A DNA stretch of 30,841 bases from Bacteroidales bacterium UBA3824 (GCA_002393195.1 DGIK01000125.1:1-30841), one strand, 5' to 3'. Positions 1-8,983 are shown, numbered from the stretch's first letter. Numbers and translations are program-made. The notes: a model not told the origin generated them from the sequence alone.

Positions 1-358
1 CAAAACCTCTACCACGGCACAATACGCCGCAGGAAGCAAGTACACCGGCAAGACTGCAACATTCTACGCCGTATGGACTCCAATCTACAAAATCATCTAC
101 CACTACGACCCCAAAGTACCAAACACAAAGGCTGAAAACTCCGTTACAGGCGTTGATTTTGCCAACGGCAACGTAAAAATCCACTACGACATCACCCTGA
201 AACCCAACCAGATTCTTGTTTGGAAAGACAAAAACGGCAAAACCTACTCCGATGGTGAGTCTGTGCAAACTGCCGGCGACCTCGAAGTCTGGGCAGACAT
301 TTCAGACCAATTGGAGGGCAACGCCACATCCGAAGGTTGGCAATACAAGCAGTATTAA
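1..358 (+). CDS. C-terminal part of a secreted protein with InlB-like B-repeats
   Basis: This is the 3' end of a gene that begins before the window. Codons run in frame from base 2 to the TAA at 356-358, giving about 118 residues. The text around residue 16 (GKTATFYAVW) has the end signature of the Listeria-Bacteroides B-repeat, a small beta-grasp-like unit found in surface proteins. The rest is beta-rich and aromatic (IYKIIYHYD, a lysine/aspartate segment, a GWQYKQY tail). It sits 32 bp ahead of a fimbrillin-like lipoprotein gene and is probably in the same operon. The N-terminus is missing, so secretion and lipidation cannot be seen directly. Its role is inferred from the repeat and the neighbours only. 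Confidence 0.75.
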   Translation, partial: KTSTTAQYAAGSKYTGKTATFYAVWTPIYKIIYHYDPKVPNTKAENSVTGVDFANGNVKIHYDITLKPNQILVWKDKNGKTYSDGESVQTAGDLEVWADISDQLEGNATSEGWQYKQY

Positions 359-390
359 TTTTCACTAACAAAACATTATTCCCATAAACC

Positions 391-2115
391 ATGAATATTA
401 ACATAGCAAAATATACACTGCTTGCTGCCGCAGTATCACTTGCCGCCTGCAAGCACGACGACGACGATGGATATGTACAACAACAGTCGTCGCAGGAGGA
501 AGGCACTATTACATTTGCCACATCCTTCGAGCAGTCGCTCTCCAAGGCGGCTCTGCACATCGACGGCGACAATATTGCCAATGCATCGTCGATACAGACC
601 TACTTCCTGAGCACTGACGCGCTCACAATATTCGACGGCGTGGCAAACAACAAGTTCACCACCAAAGACAAAGGAGCAAGCGTATCATTCTCAGGCATTG
701 CCAAAGCTTCTGACAACGGATACTACGCGCTCTTCCCGTACAACGAATCGGCTACACTCAACGAGGACGGCACAATCAGCACCCAAATCCCTGAAAAACA
801 AAGCCATAAGTCAGATGCTTTGACAGGACTTTCGGGCGTTAACAGTGCGCTTGAAGGCATTGTGGCTGTGGCTCACACCAACGACAATTCGCTCTCGCTC
901 AAAAACGCAACAGCAATCGCCGGATTCCATATCGTCAACGGCTCTACGTCCAATATCAAAATCGAGGCAAGCAAGCCTATCGCCGGCAACATCAAGATAA
1001 CAATCGAAAACAACGGCACCCCCACAGCTACGGGCGCAACATCGAATGTTATCGAACTCTCCGACGCTCCTAACGGCGGCTTCGTATCGCTGATGCCTGT
1101 CAACAACGTCAACCTCAAAGTCTCCTACACCACCAAGGACAACGAGAAGAAAGTGGCATACTTCAACAACGTTTCGTTCAAACGTTCGGAAATCTTAGAC
1201 TTCGGCAACCTTGACGAGCTTCTCTCCATCACATACGACGTTTCTGGAATCAACGGCGCATCTGTGGAAAACACTACCAAAAAAGTAAACGACAAACTCA
1301 CATTGCCCTCCAACATCGGCGATGGCATCACGTTTACAGGCTGGGTGGACAATCAAGGCAATGTACGCGAAGGCGGCGAAATAATCACCGTGACCAAAGA
1401 CATGAGTTTTGTGGCAGTAGCATCCAACGAAAAAGTGCTTGTACTCAACCACCAAGGCATCACAACATTCATCAAGTTTAAGGCAGGCGACCCGGTAACG
1501 CTGCCCGCCACTGTCGAACTTGCAGAAGGCTACTACCTCGTAGGCTGGGATGCAAGCGCAAATACCTCTACACCTGCCTACAAAGCGGGCGAAACGATCA
1601 CTATCGATTTCACCACACCGTCAAAGACACTCAACGCCATCACCGACCTCAAAAACATAAAAGTAACTTTGGATGCCAACGGAGGCAAGTTTGACGGCAA
1701 CGCAACCACCAAAGAAATCACCCACAAATGGGGCACTGAAGTATCCATAACCGACGAACCCACCCGCGAAGGCTTCTGGTTCAAAGGTTGGGACACCGAC
1801 CAAATCAACAAGAAAGAAGATGTTACGGTAAAGGCTGTTTGGGGCAATTACGCCAAGATTATCTACCACGATTTTGACGGCAACGCTCTTGCGGCATACG
1901 AGCAGACATACAAGGACGGCGGCAAGGCAACAATCCGCACCGACATCAAGCTTAATAAGCTGATAGCATCGTGGAACCTCAAGCAAGACGGCTCCGGCAC
2001 AGAAGAATACATCCCCGGACAAGAATACGAGTTCAACGGCAACATCAACCTATATCCCGTCAAGTCAAACCAGCAACCGTCTGGCATCGACGACTGGACG
2101 ATAAAGGACTTCTAA
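391..2115 (+). CDS. Fimbrillin-like lipoprotein with C-terminal InlB-like B-repeats
   Basis: The 574-aa protein starts with a lipoprotein signal: basic start, hydrophobic LLAAAVSLAAC and a lipobox cysteine at residue 20 followed by an aspartate-rich stretch, which in Bacteroidales often accompanies surface export of lipoproteins. Residues about 35-280 resemble the fimbrillin / Mfa-like fold: an ITFATSF strand, the SDNGYYALFPY motif, and a KRSEILDFGNL segment before the repeats. From about residue 285 there are several B-repeat-like units, including GITFTGWVDNQGN, GYYLVGWD and GFWFKGWDTD, each with the GW core. The same order of parts is seen in the next gene, so the two are paralogues. It lies 32 bp after the preceding gene and 40 bp before the next. 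It may be a pilus or adhesin component; the ligand is unknown. Confidence 0.85.
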   Translation: MNINIAKYTLLAAAVSLAACKHDDDDGYVQQQSSQEEGTITFATSFEQSLSKAALHIDGDNIANASSIQTYFLSTDALTIFDGVANNKFTTKDKGASVSFSGIAKASDNGYYALFPYNESATLNEDGTISTQIPEKQSHKSDALTGLSGVNSALEGIVAVAHTNDNSLSLKNATAIAGFHIVNGSTSNIKIEASKPIAGNIKITIENNGTPTATGATSNVIELSDAPNGGFVSLMPVNNVNLKVSYTTKDNEKKVAYFNNVSFKRSEILDFGNLDELLSITYDVSGINGASVENTTKKVNDKLTLPSNIGDGITFTGWVDNQGNVREGGEIITVTKDMSFVAVASNEKVLVLNHQGITTFIKFKAGDPVTLPATVELAEGYYLVGWDASANTSTPAYKAGETITIDFTTPSKTLNAITDLKNIKVTLDANGGKFDGNATTKEITHKWGTEVSITDEPTREGFWFKGWDTDQINKKEDVTVKAVWGNYAKIIYHDFDGNALAAYEQTYKDGGKATIRTDIKLNKLIASWNLKQDGSGTEEYIPGQEYEFNGNINLYPVKSNQQPSGIDDWTIKDF

Positions 2116-2155
2116 CAGTTAACCATATTCAAAACGACAAAACAATATCAAAGCC

Positions 2156-4126
2156 ATGAAATTCAGCAAAATTTCGATATACACACTGTTGCTCGCCGGA
2201 CTTGGCATCTCGTCATGCAACCGGGACGAGTACAGCGACACCGATTCAGGGCTCGACACCTCTGTCGGCGAAGTAAGCTCCGTAACATTCAAAGCGTCGA
2301 TGGGCAAACAGCTCTCCAAGAGCACAATGTCGCGCGAAACAGGCGCCACCAAATTTGAAGAAACCGACAACCTCAAAGTGTTCCCGCTCCAAGGCGACGG
2401 CGCAGAGTTCAAATACGCTGGCGGCAACGACGACAACACGGAGGCATATTTCCAAGGTTATATCGGCTCGTCCAACGGCTACTACGCGATGCTGCCCTAC
2501 CAGGAAAAAGCAAGCATCAGCGGCGATGTCATCTCCATGAATCTCCCGACAGAGCAGAAGGACATCTACGAAGAATTGATGGTAAGCTATGCTAACAGCA
2601 ACGACATGGCGTTCCAGTTTAAACACGTGGGCGCAATGGTGAAATTCACCACCTACAAGAAGTACAAGAAAATCACAATCGAGGCCACCGACGGCACCAA
2701 AATCGCCGGCGACATCCAAGTGAAAGTAAGCAAGAACGGCGGCGCACCCGTTGTTACAGGCGGTACTTCGAGCGTAGTATCCATCGAACGCGAAATGGAA
2801 ACCACCGATGCAGTGCTCATTACACTGAAGCCCGGCAAAATAGACGCAGGACAACTCAAAATCACCTTCACCAAGACCGACGGTTCTTCATTCTCGCACA
2901 TCATCGCCAAGGAGATGAACTTTGAAAGCGGCGTCATGTACACCTACGGCAATGTTGGTCAGTACAAGGTAACATGCTGGAAAGACTACACCAAGAGCGA
3001 AAAAATCTTTGAACTCTACGCAGCAGACTACGAAAACAAGCACCAACTCTACCTGCCCACACTGCCCGCCCCGGAAGGCAAGATGTACGGTTTCAGCACA
3101 ATGCCCAACGCCACAACGCCGCAGTTCACCACCATCATGAACATCGACGACAACACGGAGGTATATCCCGTCCTTTGCGAAGGCAAAACCGTTACCGTAT
3201 ATAACAACGGCAACGACGCTCAACCTACAGTAATTACGGGATTCGCCAACGAGCAGGTAAAACTGCCCACCATCGGACTCACAGCCGAAGAAGGCTACTG
3301 CTACGGCTATTCCAGCAACAAGGACGATGTAATCCTCTTTAAGTCGGGCGACATGATGCAGTTGCTGAGCAACACGACATTGTACTTAGTGAAGAAAAAG
3401 TTGTTTACCTTCAACATCTTTATCAACGGCGCCAACGAGGATCCCATCACCGAGACGGCAATCCCGACAGCAAGCGGCACTATCTTCACCCTGCCCGAGC
3501 TGCCCATCATCAACGGCAAATTCGGCGGATACAGCAAATCGGCAAACGACCAATACTTCACCTACTACGAAGGTGCTACATTCACCTACGACAATTTGGA
3601 CGGCAGCCCTGTAACCAACTTCTACGCAGTTTACCGCGACAAAGTAGCCACAAGCGCACCTGAAGCATACACCGGATTCGCGGGCAAAACTGTGGGCTAC
3701 ACCAGCATGAGCGGCAATGCAGTTTCTGAAAGCGTCAAGGTGGAAAGAGGCAAATGCTTAGAATTTACCTTCACCAACCATTGCGGCACAAGCACATCGT
3801 CGAGCCAAAGAGCAAACAACGTGGGCATCATCCTCTCTGCAGACGGCAACACAAATTCGCAGCTGAAGAAGGAAATGCGCCTCGACCTCAGCAATTACGG
3901 TCAGGTAATGCGCACTCCAGAAAACGTTACCAGCTCATTCCTGAAAAACACCAACGGCGCTGTAATTACTGTACAAATCTACAACAACGGCGGAGTAGCT
4001 GACGTAGTATGCAGTTGGACTGGCTCAAGCGACCAGAAGCAATACAATGTCCACTACAACAACATCTGTACTTGGGACAATTTGTACGTAACATTCTCCG
4101 TCAAGAACTCTTACATAGAGTTTTAA
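2156..4126 (+). CDS. Fimbrillin-like lipoprotein with C-terminal beta-sandwich module
   Basis: A 656-aa lipoprotein with the signal LLLAGLGISSC (cysteine near residue 21) followed by charged residues. Residues about 40-275 align by eye with the upstream paralogue: SSNGYYAMLPYQ matches SDNGYYALFPYN, and KIAGDIQVKVSKNGGAP matches the equivalent strand pair there. The middle, about 280-500, holds degenerate B-repeat-like units (GKMYGFSTMPN, GYCYGYSSNKD, GKFGGYSKSAND) in which the usual W is replaced by Y. From about residue 506 (GFAGKTVGYTS) to the end there is a separate beta-sandwich-like domain. Its close (YVTFSVKNSYIEF) is like the terminal LTVDGSYLEI strand of modules common in Bacteroides surface proteins. 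It ends the operon just before a strong hairpin terminator. A carbohydrate- or host-binding role is inference. Confidence 0.83.
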   Translation: MKFSKISIYTLLLAGLGISSCNRDEYSDTDSGLDTSVGEVSSVTFKASMGKQLSKSTMSRETGATKFEETDNLKVFPLQGDGAEFKYAGGNDDNTEAYFQGYIGSSNGYYAMLPYQEKASISGDVISMNLPTEQKDIYEELMVSYANSNDMAFQFKHVGAMVKFTTYKKYKKITIEATDGTKIAGDIQVKVSKNGGAPVVTGGTSSVVSIEREMETTDAVLITLKPGKIDAGQLKITFTKTDGSSFSHIIAKEMNFESGVMYTYGNVGQYKVTCWKDYTKSEKIFELYAADYENKHQLYLPTLPAPEGKMYGFSTMPNATTPQFTTIMNIDDNTEVYPVLCEGKTVTVYNNGNDAQPTVITGFANEQVKLPTIGLTAEEGYCYGYSSNKDDVILFKSGDMMQLLSNTTLYLVKKKLFTFNIFINGANEDPITETAIPTASGTIFTLPELPIINGKFGGYSKSANDQYFTYYEGATFTYDNLDGSPVTNFYAVYRDKVATSAPEAYTGFAGKTVGYTSMSGNAVSESVKVERGKCLEFTFTNHCGTSTSSSQRANNVGIILSADGNTNSQLKKEMRLDLSNYGQVMRTPENVTSSFLKNTNGAVITVQIYNNGGVADVVCSWTGSSDQKQYNVHYNNICTWDNLYVTFSVKNSYIEF

Positions 4127-4153
4127 CCAAGCCTACAGGCACATCCTCACATA

Positions 4154-4196
4154 AAAAAAGCCGCGTTGCAAGCACTACGAGCAGCGCGGCTTTTTT
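4154..4196 (+). terminator. Rho-independent terminator of the surface-protein operon
   Basis: A 12-bp perfect stem (AAAAAAGCCGCG at 4154-4165 with CGCGGCTTTTTT at 4185-4196) begins 27 bp after the stop codon at 4126. The T-run follows the GC part of the stem directly. An inner TGC/GCA pairing (4167-4169 with 4181-4183) can extend it. The A-run on the left arm would also let it work on the other strand. Confidence 0.9.
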
Positions 4197-4283
4197 AGGG
4201 CTATACTCAACGCATTGATATTCACACACTTTCATCAATGTTAAAAAAATGTTTATTTTATGAGAATTTTTATGCAAAAATAT

Positions 4284-4314
4284 TTTGAAATTATAAAAAA
4301 TTGCAATAACTTTG
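4284..4314 (+). promoter_or_regulatory. Bacteroidetes-type promoter of the glycogen synthase operon
   Basis: TTTG at 4284-4287, a 19-nt spacer and TAACTTTG at 4307-4314 match the -33/-7 consensus of the Bacteroidetes primary sigma factor. The start codon of the glycogen synthase gene follows 41 nt downstream. The terminator of the preceding operon lies upstream, so this promoter begins a new transcription unit. Confidence 0.8.
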
Positions 4315-4354
4315 ACAAATTCAAAAAACGTCATCAATCAACATAAATATAATT

Positions 4355-6172
4355 ATGGCAAAAGAGAGAGAAAACAAAGAACTATTCCAAAAGACGATGC
4401 TATTCGAATGTGCATGGGAAGTCTGCAACCAGGTGGGCGGCATATATACCGTCATCAGGTCCAAGATTCCCGCAATCGTCGATAATTGGAACTCAAACAA
4501 CTATTTCCTACTCGGCCCCTACTTCGAGGAGCAGGCAGCGGCGGTATTCGACCCCATCGAAGACCTCACCGACTCCGTGGGATACGCCGTACACACAATG
4601 AGGGAGAGAGGCATCGACGTCCACTACGGCACATGGCTCGTTACCGGCAAGCCAAAGGCGATACTCTTCAACGTATTCTCGGTATTCCCCAGGCTCGGCG
4701 AAATCAAGTATTTCCTCAATGAAAACCACTACATCCAAGTACACGACGACGACCTCACCAACAAGGTGCTCGCTTTCGGATACTGCGTCACAGAATTTCT
4801 GAGGATACTCACCAACAACATCGAGCAGCCCACCAACATCATAGCGCACTTCCACGAATGGATGGCGGGAATGCCAATCATGGACATCAGAAGAGAAAAT
4901 ATGCCCATAAAGACGGTATTCACCACACATGCGACGATGCTCGGCAGATACCTCGCAATGAACGACGACAATTTCTACGGCAACCTCCCATTCTACAACT
5001 GGGAAGACGAAGCCAAGCACTTCAACATCTTCCCTACCGTACAGCTCGAACGCGCCGCAGCCCACGGCTCGCACGTATTCACAACAGTATCCGACGTTAC
5101 CGCCAAAGAATGTATCCACCTGCTCGGACGCAAGCCCGACTTCATACTGCCAAACGGCCTTAACATCCAGAGATTTGAGGCGTCGCACGAATTCCAAAAC
5201 CTGCACTTCCAATACAAGAAGCAAATCAACGACTTCACTCGCGGACACTTCTTCCAGTCGTACTCATTCGACTTGGACAAGACGCTGTACTTCTTCACAT
5301 CGGGCAGGTTTGAATTCCACAACAAGGGATTCGACCTCACCCTCGAAGCACTCGCCCGCCTCAATTACAAGATGAAAGTGGAAAAAATTGATGCAACAGT
5401 GGTATTCTTCCTCGTAACCAAGCAAGATTACTACTCCATCAACCCGACCGTCCTCCACAAGAGGGCGATGATTGAGGAAATCCACCGCAACACCGAAGAG
5501 ATAGAACGCGACCTCGGCGACAAACTCTACGACTACATCACCTCCAACAACGGCGCATTTGGCATCCCCGACCTCAGCAAGATGATTTCGGAGACCATGG
5601 AACTCAAGCTCCGCCGCAATGTCCAGAGCTGGAAGAGCGGTTCGCAGCCCACAGTCGTAACCCACAACCTCGTAAACGACGGCAAGGATCCCGTGCTCAA
5701 CTTCCTGCGCGGCAGCAACCTCCTCAACGGTCGCGACGACAAAGTGAAGATAGTATATCATCCCGACTTCATCAACACCACAAACCCGCTGTTCCGCATG
5801 GAATACAACCAGTTTGTGCGCGGATGCCACCTCGGACTCTTCCCAAGCTACTACGAGCCATGGGGATACACCCCGCTCGAATGTATGGCAAGCGGCGTGC
5901 CGAGCGTCACCAGCGACTTCTCTGGATTCGGCGCATACGTACAATCCAACTTCGACGACTGCGAGAAGATGGGCATCTACATCGTCAACCGCGAAATCAA
6001 CTACTTCGACGCCGCAGAACAACTCGCAAACATCATGCTCAGGTTCGTAAAGCTCAACCGCCGCGACCGCATCAGCATGAGAAACAACGTAGAGGAAAAC
6101 TCCTTCGCATTCGACTGGAGCAAACTCGCTGAATACTATTTCCAAGCTTACGAAGAAGCTGCTAAGAGATAA
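4355..6172 (+). CDS. GT3-type glycogen synthase
   Basis: The 605-aa protein is a glycogen synthase of glycosyltransferase family 3, the class best known from fungi and animals and also standard in Bacteroidales. It transfers glucose from a nucleotide sugar to the non-reducing end of an alpha-1,4-glucan. Near the start is ECAWEVCNQVGGIYTVIRSK (from about residue 19), the GT3 form of the KxGG sugar-nucleotide loop. HFHEWMAG lies near residue 165. The donor-side acid pair appears as E501 and E509 in EPWGYTPLECMASGVPSV, the E-x7-E motif of retaining GT-B enzymes, followed by the GT3-like SGFG. Length is near family norm, with no signal peptide, so it is cytoplasmic. It opens a two-gene operon from the promoter at 4284, with 15 bp to the DUF3108 gene. 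No phosphorylase or branching enzyme is in the window. Confidence 0.93.
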   Translation: MAKERENKELFQKTMLFECAWEVCNQVGGIYTVIRSKIPAIVDNWNSNNYFLLGPYFEEQAAAVFDPIEDLTDSVGYAVHTMRERGIDVHYGTWLVTGKPKAILFNVFSVFPRLGEIKYFLNENHYIQVHDDDLTNKVLAFGYCVTEFLRILTNNIEQPTNIIAHFHEWMAGMPIMDIRRENMPIKTVFTTHATMLGRYLAMNDDNFYGNLPFYNWEDEAKHFNIFPTVQLERAAAHGSHVFTTVSDVTAKECIHLLGRKPDFILPNGLNIQRFEASHEFQNLHFQYKKQINDFTRGHFFQSYSFDLDKTLYFFTSGRFEFHNKGFDLTLEALARLNYKMKVEKIDATVVFFLVTKQDYYSINPTVLHKRAMIEEIHRNTEEIERDLGDKLYDYITSNNGAFGIPDLSKMISETMELKLRRNVQSWKSGSQPTVVTHNLVNDGKDPVLNFLRGSNLLNGRDDKVKIVYHPDFINTTNPLFRMEYNQFVRGCHLGLFPSYYEPWGYTPLECMASGVPSVTSDFSGFGAYVQSNFDDCEKMGIYIVNREINYFDAAEQLANIMLRFVKLNRRDRISMRNNVEENSFAFDWSKLAEYYFQAYEEAAKR

Positions 6173-6187
6173 TCCCTACCCTACTCT

Positions 6188-7090
6188 ATGCGACTTTATG
6201 CAAAAATAATGGCGGCGATGCTAATAAACATCGCCGCATTTTTTCCCGTAATGGCACAGGACGCCTCAACGCTGCCAACATCCGGCACTGCGCTGCAAGA
6301 TACCATTGCCCCTGCACAAGACACCACGCTCGCGCAGCAGGACACCACCGTAAGCAGCAACCCCGTACTTGCCAAATACAATGTGAACACCGCCTTTGAA
6401 CCTGGCGAGGAGCTGATATACGACCTCAAATACGGCATCATAAAAGGTGGCGAACTCAAAATCAACGTCTATCTTGAGCCAGTAGGATACGACTACCTAT
6501 TCCACGTCAGGGCGCGATGCTACACCACGGGAATGGTTTCCAAAATGGCAACAGTTAACGACATATACGAGAGCTACTTCGACATCGTTAACGGACTGCC
6601 AATGAAGGCGATACGCAATGTTACCGAAAATAATTACAAACGATACAACGAGGACCTATTCTTCCAAGATTCGTCGGTAGTCTATAGCATGAAAAGCGGA
6701 CGCCATCAAGTGGCGTACCACACATTCGACCTCATCTCGGCGTTTTTCTACGCCCGGCGTTTCATCTTCGACAAGAAGTACGAAAAGAATGAGACAATGG
6801 GGCTCGACACCTGGTTCAACGAAAAACTCTACCACATCAAGCTCAAATACAAGTCAACCGAAAAATTCAAGACCAAATTCGGCAAGATGGAGTGCCTGCA
6901 CTTTGTCCCCGTCCTCGAAGACAAATCCACATTCAAGAAGGAGGAAGACCTCGGCGCATGGTTCACCAACGACGGCAACTACGTCCCCGTAGAAATCCGC
7001 GTCAAGATGCCATTCGCCGACATTCACTGCATCCTGCGCAGTTACAAGAATCTCAAAAACAAAGACGGATTCTTGAAGGAATCTCACTAA
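6188..7090 (+). CDS. DUF3108-domain exported protein
   Basis: A 300-aa protein with an N-terminal signal peptide (hydrophobic IMAAMLINIAAFFPVMA, likely cleavage before QDAST near residue 24). A Thr/Gln/Asp-rich linker to about residue 65 is followed by a DUF3108 domain. This begins FEPGEELIYDLKYGIIKGGE and continues with VSKMATVNDIYESYFD and the SAFFYARR region. DUF3108 proteins are periplasmic or envelope-associated and their biochemical role is not settled. The gene begins 15 bp after the glycogen synthase stop with no promoter between them, so co-transcription is likely although a functional link is not obvious. It is convergent with the minus-strand ATPase gene, 35 bp away, and I see no clear terminator in that gap. 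Confidence 0.82.
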   Translation: MRLYAKIMAAMLINIAAFFPVMAQDASTLPTSGTALQDTIAPAQDTTLAQQDTTVSSNPVLAKYNVNTAFEPGEELIYDLKYGIIKGGELKINVYLEPVGYDYLFHVRARCYTTGMVSKMATVNDIYESYFDIVNGLPMKAIRNVTENNYKRYNEDLFFQDSSVVYSMKSGRHQVAYHTFDLISAFFYARRFIFDKKYEKNETMGLDTWFNEKLYHIKLKYKSTEKFKTKFGKMECLHFVPVLEDKSTFKKEEDLGAWFTNDGNYVPVEIRVKMPFADIHCILRSYKNLKNKDGFLKESH

Positions 7091-7125
7091 TCACAATAAA
7101 AACAAAGATTAACGCGACCGCCCAG

Positions 7126-8691
7126 TCATTTGCTGCCATCCACCACCTCGATTTTCACATCGTGATGACTTTTGCGCTTGCTCCAACCGATGCCAACCAA
7201 GAGAATCTTCTTTGAGAAGCCTTTCAAAGCCGCCGGGTAATTCTTGTTTTTGATTTGGTCGATTGCGCCTTGTGCTGATTTTTTTGCTTTGAGTTCGATG
7301 ACGATGGCGGGGCGGGTGGATTTTGGCAGCGGCAAGAAAATCATATCCGCAAACCCCTTGCCCGCAGGCTGTTCACGGAAAATCTTGTAGTACCTTTTGG
7401 CGGCATAATACGCCAAAGTTATGGCACACGCCATTGAGTTTTCGTCCTTGTATTTGATAATCGACGACGCCTCAAAACGGTATTTGTCGAAAGCCTCCGA
7501 AATGTAGTCAACATCCTCGGCTATCGTCTTGTTAATCAGCGTCAGAGAATCGTCCAAAGCCTTCGACACCTCGCCCCAACCTGCGCGGCTTATCGAAAGT
7601 TCAAACTCCTGCGCAACCTCAGTATTAGGAATCCTGACGGTGCTGTCTTCGGGGTTGAAGGAAAGGTAGCCAAGATGCGCAAGCAAAGTGAGAACGTCGT
7701 CGCTTGTGTCGATATTTTTCATATCGTTGCGGAAACTTGCCGTTCTAATTGTAACGCTCTCGCCATTGAGCATCTTGATGATTTTTTGCTGAACATCATC
7801 GTGGTCAATTTCGATGTAATGCTCAATGGTTGTGTAAGATGCGGATTTTGACCAATGGCTGTTATAATTTCTTTTTTCTATCGACAACATCACCGAATTT
7901 GGATTGAACATTGATTTTTCATCACCGATGACGTAGCCGTCGTAGGCGTGTTTCATCAATTCAAAATCCATATTGAACTGGTCGCAGAGGGCTTTTACTT
8001 GATTGGCTGTAAAACCGTAAAACTGCGCTGTCCTACCCGGATCCACAACACTATACTCATCAAAATTATTCAACGCCGACTGCGCCTCAACCTTGATAAT
8101 TGGCAGAATACCAGTCATATACACCAACAGGAACACATCGTCGGCAGTGTTGGATTTGAACATCGAGCGCAGAAAATTTACATACTTCTTTTGCGTCTTT
8201 TCATCAATTTCGCGCACCAACTTGTCCCACTCGTCGATGATAAGGATGAAACGGTCGCCAGTTTCTTGATGGATTTCGTCAAGCGCCTTGCTCAACAATT
8301 CTGTTTCTTTCAAAAACGGATACGACTCTTTTATGTCTTTAATCACTTCTTTTTGAGCCTCTTCCACAACACTTTGCTCATCCAATTCCGAAAATTTGTT
8401 CCAATCAATATAAATTATCGGATATTTGTTGAGATGCGTTTTGTAACTTGGAAGTTTGGCGATTTCTAAGTCATCAAACAATGACGCGGAATCTGATTTT
8501 CTATCGTAATAGGCATAAATCATCTTTGCGGCGACAGACTTGCCGAAACGCCGTGGGCGCGACACACATATATAGCGGTGTGGAGTGTCAATACATTCGT
8601 TCAGAATCTCCAACAGCCCCGACTTGTCTATGAAATCGGAGTTTCTGATGCCCTTAAAGGCAATATTGCCCTTGTCGATGAAAATGCCCAT
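7126..8691 (-). CDS. AAA-ATPase / PD-(D/E)XK nuclease-like protein (AAA-ATPase-like plus DUF1703)
   Basis: A 521-aa protein of a family that is highly duplicated in Bacteroidetes. The N-terminal half is an AAA-like ATPase: the P-loop reads SRPRRFGKSVAAKM near residues 44-57, the usual form in this family, and Walker B reads RFILIIDEWDKL near residue 150. The C-terminal part is a DUF1703 / PD-(D/E)XK-like domain, with D449 in KGFADMIFLP and E466 and K468 in AIVIELKA, so the nuclease core residues are present. Substrate and role are unknown; members are suspected of mobile-element or defence roles, which is inference. It is monocistronic and AT-richer than the glycogen genes. A -7 element TATCTTTG lies 24 bp upstream of the start. 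Confidence 0.87.
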   Translation of the reverse strand: MGIFIDKGNIAFKGIRNSDFIDKSGLLEILNECIDTPHRYICVSRPRRFGKSVAAKMIYAYYDRKSDSASLFDDLEIAKLPSYKTHLNKYPIIYIDWNKFSELDEQSVVEEAQKEVIKDIKESYPFLKETELLSKALDEIHQETGDRFILIIDEWDKLVREIDEKTQKKYVNFLRSMFKSNTADDVFLLVYMTGILPIIKVEAQSALNNFDEYSVVDPGRTAQFYGFTANQVKALCDQFNMDFELMKHAYDGYVIGDEKSMFNPNSVMLSIEKRNYNSHWSKSASYTTIEHYIEIDHDDVQQKIIKMLNGESVTIRTASFRNDMKNIDTSDDVLTLLAHLGYLSFNPEDSTVRIPNTEVAQEFELSISRAGWGEVSKALDDSLTLINKTIAEDVDYISEAFDKYRFEASSIIKYKDENSMACAITLAYYAAKRYYKIFREQPAGKGFADMIFLPLPKSTRPAIVIELKAKKSAQGAIDQIKNKNYPAALKGFSKKILLVGIGWSKRKSHHDVKIEVVDGSK

Positions 8692-8714
8692 AATCTTGTG
8701 AATTAAGTTTTGGG

Positions 8715-8722
8715 CAAAGATA
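8715..8722 (-). promoter_or_regulatory. Putative -7 element for the AAA/PD-(D/E)XK gene
   Basis: On the minus strand TATCTTTG (plus-strand CAAAGATA) fits TAnnTTTG and lies 24 bp before the ATG at 8691. No TTTG is found at the right distance upstream, so only half of the consensus is supported. Confidence 0.5.
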
Positions 8723-8742
8723 AAAATAATTTTTGAAAAAAC

Positions 8743-8773
8743 TTTTTTGTTGTAACATGTTTTTGTATATTTG
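8743..8773 (+). promoter_or_regulatory. Putative promoter of the structured leader and mini HTH gene
   Basis: TATATTTG at 8766-8773 fits the -7 consensus. TTTT at 8743-8746 lies 19 nt upstream, a one-mismatch -33 element. Transcription from here would give a leader of about 270 nt before the HTH start codon at 9050, and the leader would contain the hairpins described next. Confidence 0.5.
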
Positions 8774-8775
8774 CT

Positions 8776-8804
8776 ATCGGAATCTCGGCATATATTATTC
8801 CGAT
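8776..8804 (+). other. Small perfect inverted repeat in the leader
   Basis: ATCGGAAT at 8776-8783 and ATTCCGAT at 8797-8804 form an 8-bp perfect stem with a 13-nt loop, placed at the expected transcription start of the leader. It could be an operator or a 5' RNA hairpin. Confidence 0.5.
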
Positions 8805-8848
8805 TTTCCGACGTATAATATTGTTACCGAAAGCGTTATGCTATTCTT

Positions 8849-8972
8849 ATATTCGGAAATGTGAGAAACTTCTGATTTAGTGTAAGAGATTGCATGACGG
8901 TTTCGCCTACCGTGTAGGCGTAAATCGTTGTTGTATCTTTACACTAAGGTCATTCTCACAACCTCCGAATAT
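8849..8972 (+). other. 124-nt long imperfect hairpin in the leader of the HTH gene
   Basis: Nested arms pair almost end to end: ATATTCGG (8849-8856) with CCGAATAT (8965-8972); TGTGAGAA (8860-8867) with TTCTCACA (8953-8960); TTAGTGTAA (8877-8885) with TTACACTAA (8939-8947); AGAT (8887-8890) with ATCT (8935-8938); ACGGTTT (8897-8903) with AAATCGT (8922-8928, one G-U); and CGCCTA (8904-8909) with TAGGCG (8915-8920), closing a 5-nt loop CCGTG. No reading frame explains it. It may be a structured regulatory RNA, an attenuator-like leader, or a palindromic mobile remnant of REP/MITE type. There is no T-run at its end, so it is not a simple terminator. Confidence 0.75.
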
Positions 8973-8983
8973 GGATGCATATA

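Noticed and set aside
5264..6145. Minus-strand open frames within the glycogen synthase gene (also 4508-5248)
   Set aside because: They lie fully inside the GT3 gene and have the valine/glutamate-rich bias of antisense frames.
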